From Glandiceps talaboti (lineage: Eukaryota > Hemichordata > Enteropneusta > Spengelidae): DNA of 64,000 bases. Location: contig NC_135553.1 in NCBI RefSeq assembly GCF_964340395.1, positions 8,568,501 to 8,632,500 on the forward strand, written 5' to 3'. The position numbers and the translations under genes are program-made. Under the pieces are notes generated by a model. It had not been told where the DNA came from. It did no database searches and saw only the letters and a list, made by a program, of their open reading frames with translations. Below are positions 1 through 13,677 of the stretch, one piece after another; position 1 is the stretch's first letter; the number at the start of each line of letters is the position of its first letter.

Positions 1-1030
1 ATTTATTAGCCATAACATTACCTATTCTCATTAGCTGCCTATAGTTTAGGATGTGTGCAAGGTTAGATGTTCTAATAACTTCACGACAACGGGTGGTTTA
101 CATGTAAGAACACACATTGTGTGTGCGGTTGTGACAACCGTTGTTTAAATAGCTTTATGGTTATTAACACGACATGGCCTATAGTCTAATGTTTCTTGAG
201 CATCCAGTAGCCTCGTAAACATCCATGGCGTAGTAAACATTTCGAGGCAAAGGGGAAGCACATTTACACAAGTGATGTAGAATCTGAGATGATATTGCTT
301 AACCTTGTTGAGTTTGTATGTTCAACGTGTCACTCGATAGATAAAGAGAAAGCGCGGCTGGAATAAGCCTTAGAGCTAGCTTCCTTATCGATTTCTTCCA
401 CACTCTGTATCTGTAAAGTAGCTTACACAAAATGTTCTTTATCGATCCTTCTATGTTAAGCCTAACTTTATCATTATCACTCGAATGCAAATTGTGTTTC
501 TATTAGTTAGTAAGACTGCTGTGGAAGGGCAGCTCACAATATGATAAGTGTGTTTTGTTGCCTTGTTGGAAGGTTTATGTGATGTGATGTGATGAGTTTT
601 TTTTGGGGGGGACCAAAAAGAGGAGAAAGGGATTCTGGACCCTATGTTTATGTTTCCCCTATCGTGATTAAATGACAACATCACTTAATTGTTGATGTCC
701 AATGGTTTATCCGACTGAAAGCCTCAACCCAGACCAACTTGGTGAGTGCTCGGAGAGTCCATGACACAGTTTTGTCATTCTAAAAGTACGATGATTCTTT
801 CGTCTATAGTGGTACAGATCATCTTCGGATGGTGTTGTGAAGTCCGGCATGTGCAGGCTTGGTGAAATCACGATCAGAGAGTATAATATTTTCATCATAC
901 CGGGGATGATATTCAGAATGGTTGAATTTTGAATACTCAGCGAGAAATATCTATTTGAAGGCAATTTTAATGATGTAAAATATCATAATAGTCACACGTG
1001 TGCACAAATTCACACAAAACATGTAGTTTA
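1..1030. other. intergenic AT-rich DNA, no gene seen
   Basis: Unique-looking AT-rich sequence. Short open frames occur on both strands but none has a recognisable domain, hydrophobic pattern or supporting splice site. A short run of eight Gs lies near 604-611. I see no promoter or RNA gene. Confidence 0.5.
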
Positions 1031-1050
1031 GACAGACAGACAGCCAGACT

Positions 1051-1090
<40 letters not shown>

Positions 1091-1091
1091 G
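1031..1091. repeat. (CAGA)n microsatellite
   Basis: Nearly pure CAGA repeat of about 60 bp with two interruptions at its left end. The same tetranucleotide recurs near 62237, and as its complement TCTG near 25723, 33340 and 44305. Confidence 0.97.
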
Positions 1092-2920
1092 TTTGCGGTC
1101 GGGCGTGCATGGGTGCACTCGCGCGCGCAGTATGTATTTTATACTCTATAGTTTAACATGCTCTTACGTACGCTGTTACAGTAACATTTAGCTTTGATCA
1201 AGTTGATTTTATAATGAATCAACTACACTCATGAACGATGGTTGAAATATTGCTACAAAAACGTAATGGTTATACACATATCAGAGAGTGTCGAGGGGCC
1301 TACTCGAACAATCACCTCAATCAAATGGCTGAGACTACCACCTTGTTGACCTTTAATACCCAGGGGTGTTTTGCGTCATTTAGTGTTATTCGCATTTAGC
1401 AATAATCAGTTCAACCATGGCAGAGAGACGTATTTGTGGTGTATGACGCTCGTAACAATTATATGTACTAATTATCATGTACGTATATCAGTACTGTCAA
1501 TTAACTATTATATATGCACACACACAGACACACACGTATACAGACACACAAACACATATAAACAACTTCTTCAAATGATAAAAGTTAACAATTTTGTCCC
1601 TTTGCTAGTCGATGTAAATTGACAATGTCGCAATATGAGTTCCTTGACGAAATGGAATTTCTTCTTGTTGAATGTTGCTCTTTAAATTGACGATGACCGA
1701 TTTTGAATTACGGGTTGTTGTTTTTCTAGAAAGCAAGTTTGTGAACACTCTGGTGTCTGTACTTATTCGGTTGATAAGAACTTGTCAAACACTCACATTA
1801 TAAAGAGACATTAGCTGGGAAACCATCTTTGCATCACTCCTATTGCATATCACGATTGATTATTCCTAGTGTACATTGCATATATGATGGATGATAGTAA
1901 GTGACTCTAACTATCAGGGAGAATATTTCACATAGAATTTATTGTCAAAACTATTCATAAGGACACTATTATGCCACCATGTCGTACAGCTGGGTAATCA
2001 CAAGTACATTAGTAGCGGCTATAACAGTACAAGAATACTCTCCATCAAGTCAAAATACATATTGTATGTATCATTCATTACATGATGTATTGACTTCCTA
2101 AGTGGGTATAGCTCATTAAGCTGTCATAAACACACATCATCAGCTGTCAAAAAACCCAGAATACTTTAAACTTACAATAACACTTGACCATGTTGTCTAG
2201 TAAGTTGACTTTAAAGTGAAAAGTAATTTTTTTTCTTGCGTCCTGTGTGTATAGCTTAACATGTACTCTTTATAATTTAATGGATTTCTGGACCACTGGT
2301 GCATAGGGTGGTAATTAGAATGACCATTGTTCAAGGTAATCCTGTGAATCATTCTGCAAGCAATGATGAATTAAATCTAAGCGTGATTTGATGATTAAAC
2401 CGTGTTGTCGTATAGCTTGCATTACTGTAACAAACAAATGTTAAGATATATAGATGCTTTCTTGCCACAAAGAAGTGATTTGAGATGAAAGATACAATTT
2501 ATGAAACAACAGGGGACTATCCGCAATTGTCTTTTCGTTCAGTATAAAGGAAAACCCACCCATGATTACGACAAGGCTCCAGATGTCGTTTAATTCTGTA
2601 GGATTGTAAGGAAGATCAATACTAACTCTAAGGCTAAGTAACAAAACTATCGATTTGAAAGGTATTACATTATAAAACGTGCTTGGAATCTATTGATAAT
2701 CCAGATTCAAATTCAAAACATATTAAGAGCATTTACAGATAAATAACTATTCATTTACTTGGTTGATGAGTTGAGACGTCAAAGCGATATCAGTGATGTC
2801 GGAGTACTTTAGATGATCCTGCCGCTATACTGTGATTTATCTAATAGTAAGGATGAAATGTTATACAAATATATCCGGTCAAACTGAAACAGAAAATCTA
2901 ATTTTGCTTGCTTGATAAAG
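1092..2920. other. intergenic, no gene seen
   Basis: AT-rich DNA with an imperfect CA-rich tract near 1513-1560. Small open frames of 60-83 codons are at the chance level for this composition. Confidence 0.45.
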
Positions 2921-3190
2921 ATCTTACGAACATTACCACATTTCATCGTCAGGTTTAACAAAACCAACATTGGTACATTTTCCCAGATTTGTAATACACT
3001 TTGCTCCAGTCACTATATATATCATTTAAAAGGTTTCATCGTGTAATACATTTCCAATGTAGCAACATTACCAAAATTTTATCAAACCATGGGAACAAAT
3101 ACAGCAACATTAGCCTGATTTTTGTTGAGCCAAACAACATTGTTACTGGCTTCGATAGTATTGAGCCCCATAATAAACTTTGTATTATAT
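2921..3190. repeat. diverged copy of the 43-bp-unit foldback repeat
   Basis: The left part matches the 15.84-16.08 kb unit in + orientation (AAAGATCTTACGAACATTAC, then CATTTCATCGTCAGG and AACAAAACCAACATTGGTAC). From about 3058 the motif appears reversed (GTAGCAACATTACCAAAATT and TTTTTGTTGAGCCAA), so the copy folds back on itself. It is clearly diverged from the best array. Boundaries are approximate because the match was made by eye. Confidence 0.6.
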
Positions 3191-6100
3191 TGGTTTCAGT
3201 TAACTAACAACTGCAATCTTAGACTCAGAATGATTTAGGACAGGAGGATTCATTTTATATTTAAGTATTTTACCAACATAATTTTAAATAACAAAATCAA
3301 GTAGTTGCATATCAGTTTCTTAGCCTTCTTTAGTCATATTCCTATAAAGGAACATATTGAGGATTGTTAAAAAAACTCCCAGAAGGCATTATCATTTATG
3401 ATTAACATCTTCGGAATTTGCGTCATCAACGGACGGATATCGATTACTTTCGGAAAGGTTGTTTAAGGTTTCAATATTCGGCTAAACTTACCTGGCCATT
3501 ATCCTATCGTAGAATGTATACAACTGCAGGACAGTATAAAATTTCATATGTACGTGTTTCAGTTTGAGTTAAATACTATATTCTACATGCCCGGGAAAGT
3601 GCATCTGCTCTAAGAAAGCGAGTGGTGATATACAGGAAAAAAGAATTCAGGGACCTCGATGTAAACCTTTTGATAAAGGGATTTATGTAACGATTGAAGC
3701 TGACCACATACTTGTGTTTATTGCAAAATAGAAAATGGGTTGTAAATTTTATTCAGAACTGAATATCATATTGCTGACACATAATAAAATTTGATGGCTT
3801 GGATCTTTTATCTTTTATTTTTATTCGCCTTTGGCACATTTTTTCATCCCGTGATGGAGAGTCGTTTGAAATGGGTGTCAATCGTAATCCAACTATCCAA
3901 CTTTCTTACATGATGCTCAATGGTGTATTCGCCTCGGTAATATAATAGGAATCGTACACTTGTTGCTGTCCTGTGTTTCAAGGAAACACACACTCGCTCA
4001 TTCTCATATGGATCTACCATACAGAGATTTAAATAGAAGTCAAATGATATCAAAATAATCCAATTTGGTCGTCGAATAATATGTTAACTGTCTGGGAAAA
4101 TAAAAGATTGCCGATTTCCTAGAAAACAATATGGTGGGACTCAAAGTGACCAGTGACAACCTCTCGTATGACAAATTTTGAGTCTATTTTACGAACGATT
4201 TTAGGGTAATTGGTCCGTGAGGCAAACTCTATCGGAACATTTACCTTTCAGCGAACAGTACATCATTCTAGATGTAGTAATCCTAAATCTACTACTTGGC
4301 CATACGTTTTATTATCCAAAGTTGTATTATTTTGTGCTGTTTATATGGGAGCATATGGACAATCAGCAAAGCAGAGGGTTCGTGGTTTATAATGCAATAA
4401 ACAATTGTGGTGCAAATGTCAATTTAGTACAAAGATTTGAACTGAAACTGTATACCAATCGTGAGTTACTTGTTCACCATTGATCCTCCAGCATCGATGA
4501 TCAACACCTCCTGAACTATTAAACAACACATCACTGAATAGATCATTCGTTTGAAAAATGTATAGCGCTATTGACAATAATGAAGACGACCCCCCACATC
4601 GAGGTCGTATAGTGTTCTACCTAGATGAACGTATATCGCATATCTAACAATACTCGTACATCACACGAACATACCACGCTAATTAGTTGAGGATGCCTGT
4701 GAGAACTTATGTGTGAAGACACGCGAAGTAACAAATACATGAATGACGTACTAAAACTTCCTGTTATTACAATTCACACGACTCTAGATTTTGTGTTATC
4801 TGTCATGGATGGTTGATCTAATTATACCACGTTATATCTGTGCCACTATATGGAAATTAGTAAAAACGAGTCCAACCATCCTCAACGAAAAACATTGGCA
4901 TCTGACACCCTTCAGTGATTGGCTTATATCATATCACGTGGCATGGACTGTTTTCCTATAGTGTCCTAAATTTGCATACAGCTGGCACTATTCGTTTTCT
5001 ACTGCTCTAGGACACAAACACTAGCACAGAAAACCCAATGCTATCAAACAGTACGTGATCAATAGGAGACTAACGAAAAGTGCCTAATAATCGGTCTATG
5101 TATTCTAGAGAAAAAACTATCTATGTTTGCTCCCACGGCTCATATTGATCTATGTAAAAAGAAAATCAAAATTTGAACATTCAACAATTTCTACAACATT
5201 AAAAACTGTACGATAAATTTGATATATCTTCAGGAGAAAATATATATGCCTTAAGCTTGTACAAATATATCTTTGCCAACTAGTAAGTGTTGAGTTGAGT
5301 AAAGCATTGACAGTGACATTCAAGTAATATTATAATAAAATATAATTAACTTTCAAAACAAATTTGTAAAAATTGAGTAAAGCAGAGTATATTAGATTCT
5401 AAAGCATTAACCATAAATTATGAAATGATTGTAGCAAAAAACATTAATTATGCATGTTAGGGCGAATTTTTTTTTTTTTTGGGGGGGGGTTGTTTTTTTT
5501 GGGAAATGGTGACGTTCATCGTTGTGCAGTTTGAACTAATTACGTTGTGATATCAGAAACATTGCCATGAGAGTCGACATCACCAGGGTCTATGATCGAT
5601 AATGAGTTCTGTCATGTACATCTGAGTAATATGATTATTGGGAACCTTGCGACGGCCTATGAGGCTAACGGGTGTTTTGTTACCAGTTTCAGTTCAGCTC
5701 AAAAGTGTTCTATTGCAGTATAAATCTAATGATTATTAGCTTCGTCAAACAACAACACGTACGATTAATACATAATGCATCTAACCGTGCAATGCCTCCT
5801 ATTTAGATTTACGTTCTAATTGTATGTTCAGTTTTGTCCAACATTATGTATTTCTCAGCGTTTCCTCTGTGCGGTTACATTACTTAGTACACTCTAGACC
5901 AAACAAGACAACCCCACAGTCGATTCTACTATTCCTATTTAGACAAGATATGGCAGAAATGCATTCCCTTATGTCTAGTCTTGTTGCCAGATAAATGATG
6001 AATAGTCATGACTGAATCCTAATATATAGTTCGTGCGAAATCACTATGTTCTTCCTCGTATTTTCTTTTGATATTCATTCTGTGAATGAACATATAACTT

Positions 6101-6493
6101 GGCAAATTGTGCAGACTTTATGTAATTATGGCTATAACCCTAAGCCTTTTCTTTGAATAATTTTGGCAATCTTTAAATGTGCATGCTACTCCAGCAAATA
6201 CATATATTTTCACAAACTTTGGGTTCTTGAGTACCATTTCATGATTTCACGTCACATACATTTGGCGGCATTGCCATGAAACACAAATTTAAAATTATTT
6301 CTTCAGTCCCATTGTTCTCACAATGATGAACTACCGTTGACTCACGGGACTTAACAAACATACATATGTATTAGATGTATATAGTATATTAATGACGTTT
6401 ATCTAAAGGTAATAAATAAGCACACCAAAGTTTATGAAAATACATTTCTATCTTGTAGTGGCGTTCCTCATTAACAATCATTTTGCGATAAGT
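3191..6493. other. intergenic, no gene seen
   Basis: AT-rich DNA with no convincing coding region. The overlapping 60- and 88-codon frames near 4210-4483 show no domain. A T-run followed by a G-run sits near 5469-5489. No RNA gene was recognised. Confidence 0.45.
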
Positions 6494-6513
6494 ACATACA
6501 TACATACATACAT

Positions 6514-6553
<40 letters not shown>

Positions 6554-6610
6554 ACACATACATACATACATACATACATACATACATACATACATACATA
6601 CATACATACA
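6494..6610. repeat. (ACAT)n with an internal (CA)n block
   Basis: About 117 bp of pure ACAT units interrupted by a CA dinucleotide tract in the middle. The open frames across it (Tyr-Ile-His-Thr or Met-Tyr-Val-Cys repeats) are products of the microsatellite. Confidence 0.98.
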
Positions 6611-7771
6611 GTGATTACTGATTGTTATGTCCATGTAGAAAGTATTATCTACGCTGAATCAAATGGAATTGTATTCAATATGATAGTTTTCTACCGATAA
6701 GCTTAATGACTGCTTATTCAGTGTCCTTGGCCCAGTAGAAGGCCATTGAACCGTTGATCACGTGTCTTCCAGTGTCGAAGGCTTCTGGATGCAGCCAACG
6801 TGGGAGACAGTTTTACGTCGTTAGGAAGTTCATTCGTTGTGTCACTGTTGTTGTACAACTACCATAACACATCAACTTCTTTGCAGATTTCGAAGGTAAT
6901 TAGTTTTCATCGTTTGAGAGTGTACTTAAAATCGAGAACATCCTTGACATTCGAATTTGTTAAGACTGTGCGATTGTACTAGTGTTGGTAACGATGTTAC
7001 TATTTTCACCAAGCCATAAATGGAATAGGACAGTATGCTATATCCGTAGATTTATCGATTGTTAGAAATACATTGTTATTTTATCTCCCCTGAGAAACAT
7101 CAATATCAGACGTTCTTGTTCAGCATATATGAGCTATAGCCAATCAGAATGAATACTTTAACAGAAATGATCATTCTAGATATAAAAAACGATCATATAT
7201 TTATATTTGTATAAATATTTTATCTTCCAAACCTGACCGTACTTTTATAGAACACAGAGGTGAAGAGCAAGAGTTGTTCATATAAATTTTGTAACAATTG
7301 GAACAATGAGAATTCTATGTTTTGATTTGTAACGGTATTTCCAGTAATGTACATGTATGACAAAGAGACAACTATGAAAAGTTCAAATTGTCAGTTGAGA
7401 GCATAACGGTTATGTGGTGATCTAGACACACTTTTTGTCATAGTAAGGGAACTCATATGACCATGTTCTTTAAAGACAGGCGAGAAGAAAATCCTATTAC
7501 AAATGTGCCACCATTGTTTGTGCTCGGAATGAGCCTTGGGGAGCTTTGGCCGTTGTATGACCTGGGGGTTAGGATTGAAGATTTAAAATCAGCTATTCAA
7601 ATAGAGTCGCCCAGGAGATTTAAACGTCTAACGAGATTGTTCAAAACGACAAGATAAAGCTCAGAAATCGTCGGAATTACAACCTTTATGTTGGTTTGAT
7701 GTCAATTGCACTGTAAATGATGTGAGTTCTTGATGTGAGCATGTTTGTTCTAGCAAGGTGGATTTTTTACT
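6611..7771. other. intergenic, no gene seen
   Basis: AT-rich DNA. A 66-codon frame at 7457-7657 encodes a charged peptide with no recognisable domain; I treat it as chance. Confidence 0.4.
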
Positions 7772-8130
7772 GATCGGAACTCAAATTATGGCATTTCTTT
7801 AAGACATAAAAAATATACTACTCGCATTTGGTACGGATCAGTCTCAACCCTTCGGGGTATTTAGAATTGTGATTTGCATATAGGAAAACATACTAATTCT
7901 TGATACTGCCAAACATCCATTATTGTTGATACTGATTTGTGATTACTCTATTGTTGATGTTTGTCAATATTTATGTATTCACTTATTTATTTATTTATTT
8001 ATTTATGGGTTTGTTTTGTTTGTTTGGTTGTCTGTTTGTTTGTTTGTTGGTTGGTTGGTTTGTTTGTTTGTTTGTTTGTTTTCGTAAACAAACCTAACTG
8101 AGCCTGCATGTGGTTTACTTGAAACAAAAC
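7772..8130 (+). repeat. dispersed repeat A (copy 1) with TTTA/TTTG tail
   Basis: This begins GATCGGAACTCAAATTATGG and contains a conserved block, ACTCGCATTTGGTA followed by ATCAGTCTCAACCC. It then has ATTGTTGATACTGATTTGTG, and ends in a TTTA/TTTG microsatellite (about 7979-8081) followed by TTCGTAAA. A second copy starts at 9175 and a third, with the same TTTG tail and TTCGTAAA, lies at 54676-54940. The conserved order of block, microsatellite and tail argues for one interspersed element rather than chance. No coding capacity is seen. Confidence 0.7.
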
Positions 8131-8139
8131 ACTCGATAA

Positions 8140-8565
8140 AACACTTCTTTATAGCATTAATTGCTATATTTTATCGTCTGGCACAAAAAATATATTGCTA
8201 ACATTGTCGCCAGCTTCCACAGACATCTTACTAATATGTCGTCTGACATCACATAATCCAACATTGCTATATTGTCTTTGTGTGAGCTTGTCTCAATCAC
8301 ATAAAGCTACATTGGAACAATGTATACTTTTGGGGATGTTAATGGATTGTAATGTAACAATTGCACTTCATTTTTTGTCTTGTCCATACGATAACATGTA
8401 GCAATGCTGATTAGGTTTTGTTGAGTCAGATTATAAAATTCACCAGTATCATTAAAATATGGGGAGTCAGACAACAAACGGTAGCAATATTAGTATGAAT
8501 TGTGTCGAGTTAGAGGACGTTTGTTTCTCCCCTACATGTTTCGATCAATTTAACTATGTTCAGCC
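8140..8565. repeat. 43-bp-unit foldback repeat, diverged copy
   Basis: The left part carries TATTTTATCGTCTGGC and ATATTGCTAACATTGTCGCC, degenerate forms of the 15.84 kb unit. The central AACAATGTATACTTT block is also found near 16719. The right part has the unit reversed (GTAGCAATGCTGATTAGG, then TTTTGTTGAGTCAGA). It abuts repeat A on its left, so the two modules may belong to one composite non-autonomous element. Confidence 0.6.
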
Positions 8566-9174
8566 AAGCTGAACAATGCATAACCATTGGTTTGACTTAA
8601 ACCGGCATGTAATCAGTATATTATATTGGACAATTACTACCCGTAATCAATAATAAAATCAAAGCTTGTGAATTATTAGACGTGAAGTCGTAAGGATAAT
8701 GAAGATGAAATTGACAGTAACTGATCGATCAATCGATTTTAATTGCGTGATGACTGTTTGATTGATTTCAATAAACCAAAATATTGCATTTTGAAGTTTA
8801 CCTCATTGTCAATTTCTTGTAAGCAAAAATGATCAATTTTGATGGACGCTGAAGGAGCCTGGAAAATACTCCATGACAATGGCACGAAGAGCATTGACAA
8901 CGCTTGATTTGTAAGCCTCCTAGAATCTTAAATTATTTTACCTAATTAAGTTTCACCGGTTTTATCTGAGTAATTAATAACATGTTTATTAAAATCCAGG
9001 CTGTTTCCAAATACATTGCATGCAGTTCTATACGATTATGTCGTTTTAAAAAAATACTATTTGTTATTTGCTAGCTGCTATAGAGATAAAATGTTCTTTT
9101 TATCCTGTCTCCGACCAAGTACACCATAGTTGTTTCCTGGAATTGTTTTTTTTTTATAAAGTATGTGAATTTAT
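8566..9174. other. intergenic, no gene seen
   Basis: AT-rich sequence with no recognised feature. Confidence 0.4.
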
Positions 9175-9312
9175 ATCGGAACTCAAATTATGGCATTTCT
9201 TTAGGACATAAAAATATACTACTCGCATTTGGTAGGGATCAGTCTCAACCCTTTTGGGGTATTTGGAATTGTGACTGTTTGGCATATAGGAAAACATATA
9301 TTTATTGTAACA
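9175..9312 (+). repeat. dispersed repeat A (copy 2)
   Basis: This is very similar to the first ~135 bp of the copy at 7772: CGGAACTCAAATTATGGCAT, then TACTACTCGCATTTGGTA, the CAACCC/GGGGT inverted pair and CATATAGGAAAACATA. It stops before the TTTG tail. The two open frames running through it on opposite strands (81 and 108 codons) are repeat-derived. Confidence 0.85.
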
Positions 9313-9409
9313 ATTGTATTTCATTTTTGAAATGTAATAATTCATTCCAGACACGATGCTATAATTCATTCCAGACAAAAGAAGAAAACCGTAGTGTGTC
9401 GAAGTATTG

Positions 9410-10300
9410 AATGTCTGTAAATGATATCGTAATACGTTGTGCATATATTGATAATACGGTGTTTGATAAGTCCTATACATATGATTGGTGTGACATACAT
9501 ATTACATTGTGATAATTTGCATATTTAATGAGATTTACCAATTAAAGACTTTCATGGATGTATTGATGATATGATGATGGCACATGTATTCTTTATATAT
9601 GACGGGTAATTATCTAGTATTGGCTAGTTTACATGCGTTACTTGCTTAAAAATCATATGAAAGCTGAAGCATATATTGATGATGTTATGTAATACTGTGA
9701 CAGTCATGTCTTACAGGTATGACAGCATATTATTTGTTTATTATTCACAGCCTATTAACAGGCATAGCCTACTGTAATACAATACTTTGACACACTAACA
9801 GGATGAGTGTTCAGTATTAATACAGGAGGCTATCGAAGTGCCCAGGATAAACCTGCATTGTACAGTAGAGTCAAACTGAACGCTTAACGACACGCTTCTT
9901 TCTTACAGCATGGTATTTTGATCACGCCCAGAGTGAGTTCGAACCATAAACACAATAGTATGAGTCAAATATTTATCCACTCGGCCACAGATAACTTGAC
10001 TAATTTGCATAATTAATGATTTTTGTCAACTTGACTAATTTGCATAAATAATGATTATATATCATTAGCAAGAAAACTCATTATGTGGATGTATTGGTAA
10101 CAGTATGATACGTATGTCTCATAGATACGATTATTGTTGCTAGCGTATTATTTACATCAATAATTTAACAGGCATAGGTAATATTTACTAAATTACCGGA
10201 GATATGATCAACGTGTTTCAACATTTCATCAAACTTCATGAATATGGTAATGATATCGTAACTTACAATATATTCATAATTGATGTAATTTGCAGTCATA
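9410..10300. repeat. block of diverged tandem repeats with AATTTGCATAATTAATGA motif
   Basis: TAATTTGCATAwTTAATGA recurs near 9515, 10005 and 10037. A longer pair of units, 9670-9790 and 10095-10200, shares the series CAGT, TATGTCT, TATTATTT, TTAACAGGCATAG in the same order. AATGATATCGTAA occurs at both ends of the block. The repeats are old and imperfect. A related TTTGCATAATT motif recurs near 44569 and 44717. Confidence 0.5.
9924..9992 (-). repeat. tRNA-like SINE head or tRNA pseudogene
   Basis: On the - strand the sequence reads TGGCCGAGTGG, a good pol III A box, and about 35 nt downstream GGTTCGAACTC, a good B box. The spacing suits a tRNA-derived promoter of the Ser/Leu type. The acceptor and anticodon arms do not pair well, so a functional tRNA is unlikely. 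It lies inside the diverged repeat block around 9.4-10.3 kb. Confidence 0.55.
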
Positions 10301-11410
10301 AATAGATGTACTTCTTATGAATTATTTTGCATCTTACACGCTAATTTTACTACGAGAAGAAGTTATGTCAAGAGACAGCGCAACCTGTTTTGTTCACACT
10401 GCAATGTACTCGCAGTGTCTTTTTCGTGAAGGCACAACAATTAAAAGTCTGGCGGGGGTTCCTTATGGAAGGCATTCAGTTTACTCCTGTATGTTACACA
10501 TATTCTTTTAAAAGGAACACTGCTTGAGAAATAATCGTGTTAATGCCGAGTGTAAATGTTTCAAGATACATTGCTAAATGCGTGAAACCTATTGTTGATT
10601 TTGAATGGTGAAGACATTTGTGTTTCAGATGTATTGATTTACATATACTACAGTTAGAGATTCTATGTAATGCCATCTTTATAATTAGTCAATGTTTAAT
10701 CTATGTCTCTGTACGTACTTTTAGCATTGTTAGATTACTCCTTTTACTGACTTATCAAACAAATCATTTGTTTTATTTGCTATCAGTCATTTTTAAGCTG
10801 TCCCTTGGTACGGTTGAAACAACCATCGCTCAATTTTGAAAACAAATCATAGCTATATCTACATAGAGAAATGAGCACGTGATGTTTCTGTGGCAACGAT
10901 AAATATATCTTATCCCTATCTAGCTTGGTGACATTTATCCAGGGGTTTATCTTCCGATGCATCGAGATGGCATTGTTTTCCCGCTTTCTCTCTAACCAGC
11001 ACAATGCGTGTTTCCATCTTTGCACTGTTTGAACAAAGTCACGTGAAACGTGCATTTTCTTAAAAGTAGGACTCTACCCCTTCAGGCATGAGGTATTTTC
11101 GCATATTTTCGTTTTGAAGTTGTTTGGCGAAAACTACTATAATCTTTCCTGGTAACCTCGCCCGTTCCCCTTAATAAGAAAACAGATTCCTAGTATATTA
11201 AATTAGCATTTGATATTAATACTAACATTGTATTTAAGACCAACCGATTGGCAAAAAACAACATTACCTCATAGTCACAATGTCATTGCAATGATACAGT
11301 TTTTTAATTAATATGACTGCTCTATCATTTTAGACACCAAACATTCTCAAAACAAGCAAATTCTTATTATAGCTTGTGAATACAACATTCCCGAAATTCG
11401 CAGATTCTCA
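10301..11410. other. intergenic, no gene seen
   Basis: Short open frames (60-90 codons) on both strands, none with a recognisable domain. Confidence 0.4.
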
Positions 11411-11470
11411 GGTGTGTGTGTGTATGTATGTATGTATGTATGTATGTATGTATGTATGTATGTATATGTG
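11411..11470. repeat. (TATG)n microsatellite
   Basis: A short GT run followed by about 12 TATG units. Overlapping low-complexity open frames on both strands are artefacts of it. Confidence 0.97.
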
Positions 11471-13382
11471 TGTGCCTGCTTGTTTGTATTTGTTCCCTTG
11501 TAAAGTTTGCCTTAACATATTTAGGGTAACTGTTGTAGAATGGATAAGAACAAATCTGTTTCCTGTGCAAATTAACGAAAGTGTCATCATTTATAGAGCG
11601 CTGATCAGATATTGCAATCTTCATAAACGAGTAGACTAGGTCTGTATTACCATGTTTGCGTCAGAATGATCATTATCAGGCACAATACAGAACTAAATTC
11701 ACCGACTGGCGTGATTGCCAAGGGAAAGTGATAGATATTACACTGCCCTCAGGCTTTAGCAAAGAACAGTGGGAAGTCACAGTTATTTTTGTTACTGTCA
11801 GAATTCACATTCACGATATTGACCTTTACCTTCTGTAATCATCCGTTCATTTGCTTATCTCCCATCAAATCCAAGATTATATCTCCGGAAAAAACATGTT
11901 CTGCTCTACGTGGGATCTATTCGTTGCATTCGCGTCAGGATTGAATGTTGCAATGTGAATGACCGTCGGTATATGTCTTCATAGGTTTATCAATGTGTAG
12001 CCCTAAAAATGCTGAAAGGGAAGTATTTTTATAAACCATATATATACACTGCAAAGTTGTGTGCAAGCATTGGAATAGCGTCTTTTTTTATTACAACCCT
12101 ATTTATGCTATGCAGTAGTTTATTCCTATTTGTAAATAAAAGAACAAAGTGTTGGTTTACTAGTTTGCATTTTAGCGTATTGAAATGGCGATTCATTTAT
12201 AATATCATGTAAGACTGACCCTATTTTTTTCTGTTTCTCATTACCTGAGCGACCAAAATTTTCAGCTCCGATATCAAAAAAAAAAAAATATTTTTATTTT
12301 TGACCGCCCTTAATGTTTTGCGGAACTCTCCCTCTCTGGCAATAACAAGCAATTGTCTGGACTGTTGATGTCATCTACAGTCATGGTGGCGACGACGACA
12401 CTTGTTCACGAACAGCGCATTTCTTTTTTAAATGATGTAAGTTATTCAAGTGTGGGGGCTGAGAACATACCAATTGTGTAGAGAAGCTGGGAGAGGCTTG
12501 TTACCAGGAATTCAATAAAAAAGAAGATAGAGAGGAGGGTGTGGTTTATACCATTTTGAACTCAATTATCTTTGGTACATGGTATAGCTTGAAAACCGGT
12601 TCGTGTTTCCGATATCACAAGTTCATGTATCACGCCATTTTGATCTTGGAAACAGCGCCCGCCCAGTATTATTCATCACAATAATTAGTGTAGTAAAACA
12701 TCAATATTAGTATTTATTTGGCAGGACGTGGTATTTTCTGTCACTGGCAAAACATAGTGAGGCATTATCAAAACAGATATGTTAAATCTGCAGCAAATAC
12801 GTACAGTCAACAACATTGTTTCTGAGTTAAATAACAAAAAGATGTATGAAAAGCCACATCCACAAAACCCTGTGCCAAGTTACGACGTTGAGTCATCCAT
12901 CATATGCAGTTTACTACTTTAATCGTAATAGTATTGAGCTATTCATCAAAATCTTTGTTGATATTACTCGTCTTGATGCTAACATTTGAATATATTAAAT
13001 CCCAAAGCTATCTTAAATTTGGTTTTACCTCGGCAATTCATCAGTATCTTTAATTTGCCTGTAACTCAGAAGACAAAACATGGGTGATTTCCCAGATTAG
13101 TTGCCAATCCTTTTCTACCGCAGGTACTACCTTGGGATTATGTTGATTCAAGTAGGGCCGTATTTGGTGTTTTGTGCTTAACACTGTTATCTCTTCTGAT
13201 TCCAGTATGGAGTACAAGTTACAAAAAAAGAACAAACCGACCTAAATACAGTGGTTAATTATGAATAGTCTAGTTTGCCAACAAGCGTAAATAATTAATT
13301 TTCGACATTTCGAAAGGTGTTCTAGCCTTGCAATAAGTATTAGATTATTAGATTACGCTACGCCTTTTCGTCCACCGCGCCA
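11471..13382. other. intergenic, no gene seen
   Basis: AT-rich DNA with an A-run near 12277 and no supported coding region. The 67-codon hydrophobic frame at 12009-12212 is T-rich and was not accepted as a gene. Confidence 0.4.
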
Positions 13383-13677
13383 TCATTGACTGTAATGAAC
13401 GGCGATTATATAGTTCGAATAGATGTCCCTTGACAAAGAACCTAGTATGTTAACTTCGGAAATGCGTGGTTTGATTTGCCAAATTGAAATGGGTCGTGCA
13501 GCAATGTATTCTTCGTGCATCTTAAGACAGGTTTGTCTCTGAAACATCTGGATTAACATAATTTCTACCATTTTTTCTCTTTTATCTAGAAAAAACTGTC
13601 GATACCTTTTGACCACAGTGAAACCTGCAAGGGAAAGGAAAGCTGTTTCAATGTCTCTCGACTGATGGTCATGCAAG

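Noticed and set aside
9154-9480. 108-codon - frame and an 81-codon + frame over the same DNA
   Set aside because: Both run through dispersed repeat A and are not conserved as proteins between the copies at 7772 and 9175.
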